Of a stretch of 64,000 nucleotides of DNA, positions 1-7,279 are shown piece after piece. The translations under genes were made by a program, and so were the position numbers. Where the stretch lies: contig UQVR01000001.1 of the NCBI GenBank assembly GCA_900544625.1, positions 1 through 64,000 on the forward strand, read 5' to 3'. The notes beneath the pieces are model-generated. The model worked only from the letters and a program-made list of their open reading frames with translations. It ran no database searches and was not told the origin of the DNA. This DNA comes from an uncultured Mycoplasmatota bacterium. Its GTDB lineage: Bacteria > Bacillota_I > Bacilli_A > RF39 > UBA660. Position 1 is the stretch's first letter. Each line of letters opens with the position of its first letter.

Positions 1-132
1 GGTGTTGAACAAGGTGTTGAGCAAAATAAAGTTGAAATTGCACTGAATATGCTTAAAAAGAATATGGATACTAAGATTATTTGTGAAGTAACTGGTTTAA
101 CTCATGATGAATTAAATATAATTAAGAAGTAA
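1..132 (+). CDS. C-terminal tail of an Rpn-type PD-(D/E)XK nuclease/transposase-like protein (partial)
   Basis: The first 43 codons are open from base 1 and stop at TAA 130-132; the start lies outside the window. The visible tail is a short EQGVEQ-type repeat, then a helix-turn-helix-like stretch (VEIALNMLKKNMD, then a TGLTHDEL motif). This is the usual ending of the Rpn/PDDEXK family of recombination-promoting nucleases in Firmicutes. The catalytic domain cannot be seen, so the family call rests on the tail alone. A Rho-independent hairpin follows within 5 bases, so this is the end of its transcription unit. Confidence 0.55.
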   Translation, partial: GVEQGVEQNKVEIALNMLKKNMDTKIICEVTGLTHDELNIIKK

Positions 133-136
133 ATTG

Positions 137-168
137 AATAAAAGAACTGAAACTCTTTTATTTTTTTT
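137..168 (+). terminator. Rho-independent terminator
   Basis: A 9-bp perfect stem (AATAAAAGA at 137-145, TCTTTTATT at 154-162) with an 8-base loop is followed by a T run. It ends the upstream partial gene. Confidence 0.7.
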
Positions 169-203
169 CCTTTTAGTGTAAAATATTTTTTGTGGTGATT
201 TAA

Positions 204-920
204 ATGAAAACAGTTTTTATATCTGGAGCTTCAAGAGGACTCGGAGCTATAATTGCAAAAACATTTGCAAGCAATAATTATAATATTATTATAAATTATA
301 ATAAAAGTGAACATAAAGCTATTAATTTAAAGAAAGATTTAGAAAGTAAATATAATATAAAATGTTTTCTATATAAATGTGATGTATCAAATGAATTTGA
401 AGTTAAAGATATGTTTTTAAAAATTAAAGGTGAAATAGGTAATATAGATTGTGTCATTAATAATGCAGGGATTTCTTTAGATAATAGTTTAATTGATAAA
501 ACAAGCGATGAATTTATGAAAGTAATTAGTGTTAATTTGCTGGGAACTTATTTAATAAGTAAATATTCTTTAGAAGTATTAAAAAAAGGCTGTATAATTA
601 ATATTGCAAGTAATAATGTTTACGAAGGAAGCTATATTGAAAGTATTGATTATGATGCATCTAAAGCTGGCGTAATAAGTTTAACACATAGTTTGGCACG
701 ATTTTTAGCTCCGAATATTCGTGTTAATGCTGTGGCACCAGGATGGATTTTAACTGATATGACTAAAGACTTAGACTTAAACTTTAAAAAATATGAAGAA
801 GATAAAATACTACTTAAGAGATTTGGAAAGTCAGAAGAAATAGCTGATGCAGTATATTTCCTTGCAAGTAATGAATATGTAAATGATTGTATTTTAAGAA
901 TAGATGGAGGTCTTAGATGA
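204..920 (+). CDS. Short-chain dehydrogenase/reductase (FabG-like)
   Basis: A 238-residue classical SDR. The cofactor motif GASRGLG is at residues 8-14, NNAG at 86-89 and N111 at the usual place. The catalytic set is S136, Y150 and K154 (YDASK), followed by the APGW segment typical of the family. Length and motifs fit 3-oxoacyl-ACP reductase (FabG), which uses NADPH to reduce beta-ketoacyl-ACP. No other fatty-acid gene is nearby, so the substrate is open. Its stop overlaps the start of the next gene (ATGA at 917-920), so the two are probably co-translated. The start is preceded by a modest GTGGTGA ribosome site. Confidence 0.8.
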   Translation: MKTVFISGASRGLGAIIAKTFASNNYNIIINYNKSEHKAINLKKDLESKYNIKCFLYKCDVSNEFEVKDMFLKIKGEIGNIDCVINNAGISLDNSLIDKTSDEFMKVISVNLLGTYLISKYSLEVLKKGCIINIASNNVYEGSYIESIDYDASKAGVISLTHSLARFLAPNIRVNAVAPGWILTDMTKDLDLNFKKYEEDKILLKRFGKSEEIADAVYFLASNEYVNDCILRIDGGLR

Positions 921-2131
921 ATATTGATATAAAAAGTGCAGAAAATAAATTGATAAATGTTTTTAATAATATTGACGATGTTTGTTTTTATAATAGTCAA
1001 AAAGTAATTAAAGCTTTTTGGCAAGCAAACATTAGTGAAACTGATTTTAATTCTACGACTGGATATGGATATGGTGATGTAGGTAGAGATAAAATCGAAA
1101 AAGTATATAGTGACATATTTGAAACTGAGGCTGCTTTAGTTAGAAATCAATTTATATCTGGTACTCATGCTTTATCTACAGCTTTTTTTGCTCTTTTACG
1201 ACCTGGTGATTTGCTTTTGTCAATTACGGGAAAACCGTATGATACATTAGATAGTATTATAGGTTTTAATGATAATCAAAGTAGTTTGAAGTCTTTTGGT
1301 ATTAGATATGATCAAATAGATTTAAAAAATAATTGCTTTGATTATGAAGCAATAAGTAAATATTTAAAATTAAATAAAGTAAAAGTAATAGAAATACAAA
1401 GATCTATTGGGTATAGTACACGAAGTAGTATTGGCATAGAAGATATAGATGAAGTAATAAGACTTGTTAAAGGTATAGATAAAGATATCATAGTGATGGT
1501 TGATAATTGCTATTGTGAGTTTGTTGGAAAACTTGAACCTACACAAGTTGGCGCAGATATTTGTGTTGGTTCATTAATTAAAAATCTTGGCGGAGGTATT
1601 GCATCAAATGGGGCTTATATAGTTGGTAAAAAAGATTTAATTAATCTGTGTAGTGAAAGACTTAATGTGGCCGGAGAGGCTAGTGATGTTGGTCCGAGTT
1701 TGGGAGCTAATAAAATGTTTTTACAAGGGTTATATATGGCATCATCAGTTGTGGCAAGTGCTTTAAAAACTTCTGTTTTGGCTGCTTATCTTTTAGAAGA
1801 GATGGGTTATAGTGTTAATCCTAGGTGGAATGATGAAAGAAATGATATTGTACTATCTATAATGTTTAACGATAAAGAAAAGTTAATAAAATTTGTGGAA
1901 GGAATCCAAAGTGGAAGTGCAATAGATGCAAATGTTTTACCGGTAGCTTCAAGTATGCCTGGATATGATGATGAAATAATTATGGCATCAGGATCATTTA
2001 CTCAAGGATCATCTATTGAAATATCGTGTGATGGACCTTTAAGAAAACCATATATCGCTTATTTACAAGGTGGACTTACCTATGAATATGGGAAAATTGC
2101 TTTAATTAAAGCTTTAGAAAAAATAATGTAG
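917..2131 (+). CDS. ynbB: Methionine gamma-lyase-family PLP protein (YnbB/aluminium-resistance family)
   Basis: A 404-residue fold-type I PLP enzyme of the Met_gamma_lyase family called aluminium resistance protein or YnbB. The N-terminal FNSTTGYGYGDVGRDK stretch, SGTHA (81-85) and the GKPYDTLDSIIG segment (105-116) are family hallmarks. D196 in VDNCYCEF would contact the pyridine ring, and K222 in SLIKNLGGG is the likely Schiff-base lysine. The biochemical role of the family is poorly defined; C-S lyase activity is inferred from relatives. It is translationally coupled to the SDR gene upstream by a 4-bp overlap. Confidence 0.85.
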   Translation: MNIDIKSAENKLINVFNNIDDVCFYNSQKVIKAFWQANISETDFNSTTGYGYGDVGRDKIEKVYSDIFETEAALVRNQFISGTHALSTAFFALLRPGDLLLSITGKPYDTLDSIIGFNDNQSSLKSFGIRYDQIDLKNNCFDYEAISKYLKLNKVKVIEIQRSIGYSTRSSIGIEDIDEVIRLVKGIDKDIIVMVDNCYCEFVGKLEPTQVGADICVGSLIKNLGGGIASNGAYIVGKKDLINLCSERLNVAGEASDVGPSLGANKMFLQGLYMASSVVASALKTSVLAAYLLEEMGYSVNPRWNDERNDIVLSIMFNDKEKLIKFVEGIQSGSAIDANVLPVASSMPGYDDEIIMASGSFTQGSSIEISCDGPLRKPYIAYLQGGLTYEYGKIALIKALEKIM

Positions 2132-2175
2132 ATATAAACACTAAAATATGATAAAATGTTTAGGAGGTGAATCTT

Positions 2176-3441
2176 ATGTTTGTTGATGAATTAACTGTAA
2201 AACTTATGGCTGGTTCTGGAGGAGATGGGTGTACATCTTTTAGAAGAGAAAAATTTGTTCCGATGGGAGGACCTGATGGGGGAAATGGTGGTCGTGGCGC
2301 AAGTATTATTTTTAAGGTTGATAAAAATTTAAAAACGTTAGTTGATTTAAGTTATAAAAAAATAATAAAAGCTCCGAAAGGGGAAAACGGTAAGGGTTCT
2401 AATAAATATGGTAAGAATGCTGAAGATGTAATTATTTGTGTTCCAGAAGGAACAACTATTATTGACTTAGAAAATAATGAAGTGATAGCAGATTTAATTA
2501 ATGATAAAGAAGAATTTGTGGTTGCTCGTGGAGGAAGAGGTGGTAAAGGTAATAAGTCTTTTGCTACTCATGATGTTCCAGCTCCAAAATTTAGTGAAAA
2601 GGGAGAACCTGGAGAAGAAATACAAGTAAGACTTGAACTTAAAGTTTTAGCAGATGTTGGACTAGTTGGTATGCCGAGTGTTGGAAAATCAACATTGCTT
2701 TCTGTTATAAGTGCATCGAAGCCTAAAATTGCTGCATATCATTTTACAACCCTCAATCCAAACCTAGGCATGGTTAAGTTAAAAAATGGTAAGAGTTTTG
2801 TTATGGCAGATTTACCAGGATTAATTAAAGGTGCAAGTGATGGCGTTGGTCTTGGGGTAGAATTTTTAAAACATGCGATGCGTACAAGAATTATTGCTCA
2901 TGTAGTGGATATGGGTTCTAGTGAAGGAAGAAATCCAATCGATGACTATAAAATTATTAGAAATGAAATTGAAAAATATAGTGAACTATTAAAAAATAAA
3001 AAGGAAGTTGTTATTGCCACAAAAATGGATTTAGAAAATGGTAATGATAATTTAGAAAAGTTTAGGAAAGCTTATCCAAAGTTAGAAGTAATGCCTGTTA
3101 GTGCTTTTAATATGAGTGGTATTGATGAAATGATGGATAGATTAATGGAAATTCTTGATGAAACACCTAAAGAAGAATTGTATCCAAAAGAACAGTTTAA
3201 AATATATAAATTTGAAGATAATTTACCTTATAAAATTAAAAAAGATGGTAATATTTGGATTGTTAGTGGAAAAGAAATTGAAACACTTCTTCTTATGACT
3301 AAGTTCAATGAAGATGAAGGCGTTTTAAGATTTGCTCGTAAATTTAAAGGTATGGGCATTGAAGATGAATTAGAAAAAATGGGAGCTAAACCTGGAGATG
3401 AAGTACAAATATTAGATTATATGTTTACCTTCAAAGGTTAA
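2176..3441 (+). CDS. obg: GTPase Obg (ObgE/CgtA)
   Basis: A 421-residue Obg GTPase involved in late 50S assembly and stress control. The glycine-rich N-terminal Obg fold (about 1-157) is followed by the G domain: P-loop GMPSVGKS at 165-172, DLPG at 212-215 (G3), TKMD at 282-285 (G4). A C-terminal OCT domain ends the protein. The start at 2176 is chosen because a strong AGGAGGTGA site (2162-2170) sits 8 bases upstream; the in-frame GTG at 2167 lies inside that site. The gene stands alone here, 35 bases after the previous gene. Confidence 0.97.
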   Translation: MFVDELTVKLMAGSGGDGCTSFRREKFVPMGGPDGGNGGRGASIIFKVDKNLKTLVDLSYKKIIKAPKGENGKGSNKYGKNAEDVIICVPEGTTIIDLENNEVIADLINDKEEFVVARGGRGGKGNKSFATHDVPAPKFSEKGEPGEEIQVRLELKVLADVGLVGMPSVGKSTLLSVISASKPKIAAYHFTTLNPNLGMVKLKNGKSFVMADLPGLIKGASDGVGLGVEFLKHAMRTRIIAHVVDMGSSEGRNPIDDYKIIRNEIEKYSELLKNKKEVVIATKMDLENGNDNLEKFRKAYPKLEVMPVSAFNMSGIDEMMDRLMEILDETPKEELYPKEQFKIYKFEDNLPYKIKKDGNIWIVSGKEIETLLLMTKFNEDEGVLRFARKFKGMGIEDELEKMGAKPGDEVQILDYMFTFKG

Positions 3442-3663
3442 GACATCATCTATTTTTAAACCATAACTAGAGTTTTTAGGTAATAATAAGACTTTAGTTT
3501 TTTTCTTGTCTTTTAGGCATTTTATATATTTAAATCTTGGCATGTTAAGATACTTCATCAAAATTCTATTTCTTTCATCTATAATAAGACAATCCAATTT
3601 CTTTTTAGTAAATTTAAAATAACTATTTTTATTTTTTAATATTTTAATTATTGTTGTGTTCAT
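3412..3663 (-). CDS. Hypothetical 83-residue protein, convergent with obg
   Basis: An open frame of 83 codons on the minus strand fills the gap between obg and ruvA and overlaps the obg 3' end by 30 bases. I do not recognise it. It is Lys-rich at the N terminus (KNKNSYFKFTKKKLDCLI), with a mixed soluble-looking C terminus (LLLPKNSSYGLKIDDV). A perfect TATAAT (minus strand, 3674-3669) ends only 5 bases before the ATG, and no ribosome site is seen, so if real it would be read from an almost leaderless mRNA. An alternative is a chance ORF in AT-rich DNA. Confidence 0.35.
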   Translation of the reverse strand: MNTTIIKILKNKNSYFKFTKKKLDCLIIDERNRILMKYLNMPRFKYIKCLKDKKKTKVLLLPKNSSYGLKIDDVLTFEGKHII

Positions 3664-3683
3664 GTTTAATTATATGAAATTTA

Positions 3684-3712
3684 TTGATAAAGTTTGCTAT
3701 TTTTGTTATTAT
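3684..3712 (+). promoter_or_regulatory. Sigma-A-type promoter of ruvA
   Basis: TTGATA (3684-3689), a 17-base spacer, then TATTAT (3707-3712), 15 bases before the ruvA start. Confidence 0.6.
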
Positions 3713-3727
3713 ATTAATGGTGGTAAT

Positions 3728-4282
3728 ATGTTTGGTTATATAAAAGGTAATGTAACAGAAATAAATAGTAATAGTATAATTATTGAAACGAATGGAATAG
3801 GTTTTTTAATTTTTGTTCCAAATCCATTTTGCTATGAAATAGATAAAGAATATAAAGTGTATGTTTATAATAAAATTGGAGAAGATGAGTATAGTTTATA
3901 TGGATTTAAAGAAAAAGAAGAATATGAATTATTTTTAAAACTTATTAGTGTTAAAGGTTTAGGTGCTAAACTTGCTTTACCAATATTGGCAACGGGATCA
4001 ATTAACGGTATTGTTGATGCTATAAATAGAGAAAATATTTTATATCTAACTAAATTTCCTAAAATTGGAGAAAAATTGGCACGTCAAATTGTTCTTGATT
4101 TAAAGGGTAAAATAGATATTGAAGTAAGTGAAGATGTTTTAGATGATACACAAGACTTGATAGATACATTAAATGCATTAGGATATAAGAATGCAGAAAT
4201 TAAAAAAGTTATTGGCCAAATTGATAAGTCTATTTCTTTAGAAGAACAAGTTAAAGAAGCGTTAAAACTTTTGTTAAAGTAG
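3728..4282 (+). CDS. ruvA: Holliday junction branch-migration protein RuvA
   Basis: A 184-residue RuvA: N-terminal OB fold (MFGYIKGNVTEI onward), two helix-hairpin-helix motifs (VKGLGAKLA and FPKIGEKLA) that hold junction DNA, and a C-terminal three-helix domain that contacts RuvB. The start at 3728 matches the family N terminus; upstream in-frame codons run through the promoter and are unlikely to be translated. ruvB is not adjacent but lies 3 kb downstream. An 8-base gap separates the gene from the prepilin gene, which may be co-transcribed. Confidence 0.95.
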   Translation: MFGYIKGNVTEINSNSIIIETNGIGFLIFVPNPFCYEIDKEYKVYVYNKIGEDEYSLYGFKEKEEYELFLKLISVKGLGAKLALPILATGSINGIVDAINRENILYLTKFPKIGEKLARQIVLDLKGKIDIEVSEDVLDDTQDLIDTLNALGYKNAEIKKVIGQIDKSISLEEQVKEALKLLLK

Positions 4283-4289
4283 GTGAGTT

Positions 4290-4757
4290 ATGAAAAAAAA
4301 TGGGTTTACTTTAGTGGAATTATTGGCAGTTATTGTAATACTTGCTATAGTTACTTCGATGGCAAGTGTTGGTGTTTCTTCTTTAAGAAAAGGGATTAAT
4401 AAAAGTATGTGGAATAGTACTGTCGAATTAATAGAAAATGGTGCAAAGAATTATTGTTCTGATAAAAAGACGCAAATTAAAAATATAGATGTTTCTAAAA
4501 ATAAATGTATGATTAATGGAAAAAAATATGTTCCGTGCTTAACTATTAAAGTTGAGGATTTGCTCGAAAGAAAATATGTTAATACTAAAAATTATGCAAT
4601 AAGAAATAATGAAAAAATAAAAGTTTTAGTAAATAATACTGTTATAAAAAGTGATAATGAAACAGAAAACTTTAAAAATGGATATTATGTAAATGATGGA
4701 AAAGTGTATATTTATATAGAAAATGATTTATGTTATGCAAAATATATTGGATTGTAA
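4290..4757 (+). CDS. Type IV pilin-like protein with prepilin N-methylation signal
   Basis: A 155-residue class III prepilin. MKKNG then FTLVELLAVIVILAIV gives a prepilin peptidase site after G5, with N-methyl Phe6 and the conserved Glu10, followed by the hydrophobic assembly helix. The remainder is a small globular domain with cysteines near 57, 69, 78 and 149. Such proteins build type IV or type II-secretion-like pseudopili. A convergent PilB/GspE ATPase lies just downstream. No platform protein (PilC/GspF) or prepilin peptidase is visible in the window, so the rest of the machine must be elsewhere. Confidence 0.85.
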   Translation: MKKNGFTLVELLAVIVILAIVTSMASVGVSSLRKGINKSMWNSTVELIENGAKNYCSDKKTQIKNIDVSKNKCMINGKKYVPCLTIKVEDLLERKYVNTKNYAIRNNEKIKVLVNNTVIKSDNETENFKNGYYVNDGKVYIYIENDLCYAKYIGL

Positions 4758-4764
4758 AAATGCA

Positions 4765-4789
4765 AAAACTCGTCAATTCGACGAGTTTT
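4765..4789. terminator. Bidirectional terminator between prepilin and pilB
   Basis: A 10-bp perfect stem (AAAACTCGTC at 4765-4774, GACGAGTTTT at 4780-4789) with a 5-base loop. T-rich sequence follows on the plus strand and, past the hairpin, on the minus strand. It serves two convergent genes and contains the last codon positions of the minus-strand gene. Confidence 0.8.
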
Positions 4790-6062
4790 ATAATGTTTCT
4801 ATTTCATTTGCTTGTGTTGTTTTTCCAATGAAGGCATTTTTGATATCTTCTTCATCTTCCCCAATATCATCATCAACATCTATGACACGAAGTATCTCTT
4901 CAACACTTGTAAGTCCAGCAACAACTTTTTCTAAGCCGTCTTCAAGTAGACTTGTTACGTCTGATTCTTTATATACTAAATGTCTTAGCTCATTTTTTCT
5001 AACATTGTTGGTTATGGCATCACGAACATTTTGGTTTATTTCTAGAACTTCATGAAGGGCAATACGACCTGTGTAACCATTTATACATTCACTGCATCCG
5101 TGTGGAGTATAAACATTGTTAACTTCTTTATGTAATACTTTTTCAAAAAGAGTTTTTTCATAATTTGTTGTAGGCCTGCTTGTACGACATTTTGGACAAA
5201 GTCTTTTAACAAGTCTTTGAGATATAATACCTGTTAAGGCACTACCCAATAGGTATCTTTCAACTTCCATATCAAGTAATCTTTCGATTGTATTTAATGA
5301 GTTATTGGTGTGGATTGTAGATAATACTAAATGTCCAGTTATTGATGCACGAACTGCAATACGCGCTGTTTCATCATCACGAATTTCTCCGATCATTATA
5401 ATGTCTGGGTCTTGTCGAAGAATACTTCTTAGGGTTGCTCCGAATGTTAAACCTATATCACTCATTACTTGAACTTGATTTATTCCTTCGATTTTCATTT
5501 CAACCGGATCTTCAACAGTAATAATGTTTTTAGAAACGGTATTAAGTATTTGAAGAATACTATAAACGGTAGTTGATTTACCAGATCCGGTAGCACCAGC
5601 TACGAGGATAATTCCATTTGGCATTTTTATTAATTTGTTTATTTTTTCTAAGTTTTTTTCTGATAGACCGAGATTTTCTAACCCGGAACTTGACATTGTG
5701 TAATTTAAGATACGAATAACTATTTTTTCACCATCAACTATAGGTAGGGAAGATACACGAAGGTCTAAGTCAATTTGGTCAGATAAGTTTTTAATTGCAC
5801 CATCTTGTGGTAATCTTGATTCTGTTATATTCATTCCACTAATAATTTTAATTCTAGTTAAAAGGTTCTTTTTTACAAATGCTGGAACTTTGGCATACTC
5901 TAATAATTCCCCATCGACTCTAATGCGGACATTAAGGTAATCTTCAGTTGGATCAAAATGGATGTCTGATGCTTTTTTGTTTATAGCATCGATGATCATT
6001 TCATTTACGATATCAACAACAGGTTTATTTTCGTAGTCAAAATCTCTAAACATCTGTATCAC
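4788..6062 (-). CDS. pilB: PilB/GspE-family secretion or pilus-assembly ATPase
   Basis: A 424-residue hexameric ATPase of the GspE/PilB family. Walker A GATGSGKST is at residues 156-164, followed by an Asp box (VEDPVE), Walker B IIMIGEIRD at 221-229 and a His box (TIHTNNS). The zinc-type tetracysteine is C289/C292 and C323/C326. The long N-terminal GspE N1 domain is absent. It drives assembly of prepilin-type subunits from the cytoplasmic face of the membrane. The start is taken as GTG at 6062 because AAAGGA lies at good spacing; the in-frame ATG three codons later is too far from it. Confidence 0.9.
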   Translation of the reverse strand: MIQMFRDFDYENKPVVDIVNEMIIDAINKKASDIHFDPTEDYLNVRIRVDGELLEYAKVPAFVKKNLLTRIKIISGMNITESRLPQDGAIKNLSDQIDLDLRVSSLPIVDGEKIVIRILNYTMSSSGLENLGLSEKNLEKINKLIKMPNGIILVAGATGSGKSTTVYSILQILNTVSKNIITVEDPVEMKIEGINQVQVMSDIGLTFGATLRSILRQDPDIIMIGEIRDDETARIAVRASITGHLVLSTIHTNNSLNTIERLLDMEVERYLLGSALTGIISQRLVKRLCPKCRTSRPTTNYEKTLFEKVLHKEVNNVYTPHGCSECINGYTGRIALHEVLEINQNVRDAITNNVRKNELRHLVYKESDVTSLLEDGLEKVVAGLTSVEEILRVIDVDDDIGEDEEDIKNAFIGKTTQANEIETL

Positions 6063-6182
6063 ACAATTCCTTTATTCTTTTATTATTATACACTATATTT
6101 TAATTTTCTACAATGTATAATTGATAAATTTTTATAAAATTTTAAATTTTAAATAAAGTGTGGTTATCACGCAAAGAAAAGC

Positions 6183-6212
6183 TTGACTTTTATGCAAGAA
6201 TTATGCTATATT
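6183..6212 (+). promoter_or_regulatory. Strong extended -10 promoter of a small RNA
   Basis: TTGACT (6183-6188), an 18-base spacer, then TATATT (6207-6212) preceded by TGC, giving an extended -10. No gene-length ORF follows; the predicted transcript runs from about 6219 into a strong terminator. Confidence 0.6.
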
Positions 6213-6218
6213 GTTTTT

Positions 6219-6315
6219 AGCAAAGATAATTTGCATAAACATTTAATTTTGCATGTTGGATGCTACCATTTGTTGGCTGCATCTAAATCAACACGGTTGA
6301 TTTAGATGCTTTTTT
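6219..6315 (+). ncRNA. Candidate antitoxin RNA of a par-like type I toxin-antitoxin locus
   Basis: A predicted transcript of about 97 bases from an extended -10 promoter to a 14-bp terminator hairpin, with no credible ORF. It converges on a small hydrophobic ORF on the other strand. Bases 6275-6292 (GGCTGCATCTAAATCAAC) recur imperfectly at 6434-6450 inside the predicted 5' UTR of that ORF's mRNA. The RNA could therefore pair with the toxin mRNA at both ends, as RNA II does in the pAD1 par system. The exact 5' end is inferred from promoter spacing. Confidence 0.45.
6279..6315 (+). terminator. Strong Rho-independent terminator of the small RNA
   Basis: A 14-bp perfect stem (GCATCTAAATCAAC at 6279-6292, GTTGATTTAGATGC at 6296-6309) with a 3-base loop and six Ts. 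There is no T run in the minus direction, so it is clearest as a plus-strand terminator. Confidence 0.85.
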
Positions 6316-6319
6316 CTAT

Positions 6320-6397
6320 TTATTTTAATATTAAAACTAAAATAAGTAAGATTATGATTGTCCATAATCCCAAGATAAGAAAATCTTTCTTGTGCAT
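6320..6397 (-). CDS. Candidate type I toxin: 25-residue hydrophobic peptide
   Basis: A 25-codon ORF on the minus strand, ATG at 6397 and TAA at 6320. A charged start (MHKKD) is followed by one membrane-spanning stretch of Ile/Leu/Val (FLILGLWTIIILLILVLIL) and a final Lys. The ribosome site GAGGTG is 7 bases before the ATG. A consensus-like promoter lies about 70 bases upstream on the same strand. Size, shape and the convergent antisense RNA match type I membrane toxins of Gram-positives such as Fst, TxpA and BsrG, but I do not recognise a specific family. It was found by direct reading and needs expression data. Confidence 0.5.
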   Translation of the reverse strand: MHKKDFLILGLWTIIILLILVLILK

Positions 6398-6433
6398 TAG
6401 GTATCACCTCACTTTCGTTTTTTACTTAAATGA

Positions 6434-6450
6434 GGCAGTATCCAATCAAC
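6434..6450. repeat. Imperfect direct repeat shared by toxin 5' UTR and antisense RNA
   Basis: GGCAGTATCCAATCAAC here matches GGCTGCATCTAAATCAAC at 6275-6292 in 14 of 18 aligned positions. Because the two RNAs are convergent, the repeat makes them complementary away from their overlap. Predicted pairing is 7 bp, a bulge, then a second block with one GU pair and two mismatches. Confidence 0.4.
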
Positions 6451-6466
6451 TGAATATTCCAATAAA

Positions 6467-6495
6467 AGTATAACATAAGACATTTGTATTGGCAA
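6467..6495 (-). promoter_or_regulatory. Promoter of the candidate toxin gene
   Basis: On the minus strand TTGCCA (6495-6490), a 17-base spacer, then TATACT (6472-6467). The transcript would start near 6460 and carry a 60-base leader before the 25-codon ORF. Confidence 0.55.
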
Positions 6496-6565
6496 TATAA
6501 TATCACAATTAATTACATAAAATGTTGCTATTTTTTAAAAGTAAACAAATAACTATTTCAATAAT

Positions 6566-6583
6566 AAGTAAACACTTTTACTT
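6566..6583. promoter_or_regulatory. Palindromic element upstream of the nucleotide-metabolism operon
   Basis: AAGTAAA (6566-6572) and TTTACTT (6577-6583) form an inverted repeat around CACT. The half-site motif AGTAAAC also occurs just upstream near 6540. It lies about 40 bases before the first operon promoter and could be an operator; no regulator is recognised. Confidence 0.25.
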
Positions 6584-6619
6584 AAACTAGTAATGGTTAA
6601 ATAAAAGAAAATATTTTAA

Positions 6620-6704
6620 TTGACTTGCAAATATTTGTTTGTTACAATTAAATTGTACAAATTGATAAAATGGTGTTGGATATTTTATAGTTTTGTTATA
6701 TAAT
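6620..6704 (+). promoter_or_regulatory. Overlapping promoters of the nucleotidase-ruvB-folD-glyA-thyA operon
   Basis: Two good sigma-A-type promoters: TTGACT (6620-6625), 17 bases, TACAAT (6643-6648); and TTGGAT (6676-6681), 17 bases, TATAAT (6699-6704). A third weaker pair, TTGATA (6662-6667) and TATAGT (6686-6691), lies between them. Confidence 0.6.
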
Positions 6705-6733
6705 AAATCTAGTGTGTAAGGTGGTGTTTGAGA

Positions 6734-7276
6734 TTGAATATAGGAATTGATATAGATAATACATTAACTAATACAAGTATTGTTTCAAATACCTTAGTAA
6801 AACAAGATATATTATATCGTGGTGCAAATGATTATCATGATTTAAATAATGAAGATAAGAAAGATTTCTTATCTAAATATCTTAAACAAATTGTGTGGAA
6901 CGTAAATATAAAAGATGATGCATTAGAGGTATTAAAATATTGGAAAAGTAAAGGGTACAAATTAGTATTTATTACTGCTAGAGGAGTAGAAGAAACAAAT
7001 AATAAAAGTAATATAAGTTCAATTTATTTATCTAGTTTGTATTTTATATATAATGCTGTTCCTTTTGATGAATTAGTATTTTTTCAAGAAAATAAAAGTG
7101 AAGTATGTAAAAAATATAATTTAAATGTATTTATAGATGATAAAGAAAGGGTATTAACTGAAGTAAAGAATGTTGGTGTTAATACAATTAGAATAACCAA
7201 TGAATGTGTAAGCAATCATAAAATAGTACATAATTGGCAAGAAATTAAAGATTATGTTGATAGTCTGGGGGAGTAA
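6734..7276 (+). CDS. 5'(3')-deoxyribonucleotidase-like HAD hydrolase (NT5C family)
   Basis: About 180 residues of the HAD superfamily, NT5C type. The nucleophile motif GIDIDNTLT is at the extreme N terminus, the ITARG motif II serine/threonine site in the middle, and FIDDK motif IV near residue 140. Such enzymes dephosphorylate (deoxy)nucleoside monophosphates, which fits its place at the head of a nucleotide operon. The start is TTG: I prefer 6734, which puts AAGGTGG 9 bases upstream; the in-frame TTG at 6728 is too close to it. Only three bases separate the stop from the ruvB start. Confidence 0.75.
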   Translation: MNIGIDIDNTLTNTSIVSNTLVKQDILYRGANDYHDLNNEDKKDFLSKYLKQIVWNVNIKDDALEVLKYWKSKGYKLVFITARGVEETNNKSNISSIYLSSLYFIYNAVPFDELVFFQENKSEVCKKYNLNVFIDDKERVLTEVKNVGVNTIRITNECVSNHKIVHNWQEIKDYVDSLGE

Positions 7277-7279
7277 GTA

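Noticed and set aside
650..1024. A 124-codon minus-strand frame across the SDR/PLP-gene junction
   Set aside because: It lies opposite two well-supported genes, and its composition is that of a shadow frame; no ribosome site or promoter.
6183..6315. 6S RNA or another known housekeeping RNA for the 97-base transcript
   Set aside because: It is too short for 6S, has no large central bubble, and the convergent ORF with shared repeat fits an antisense role better.
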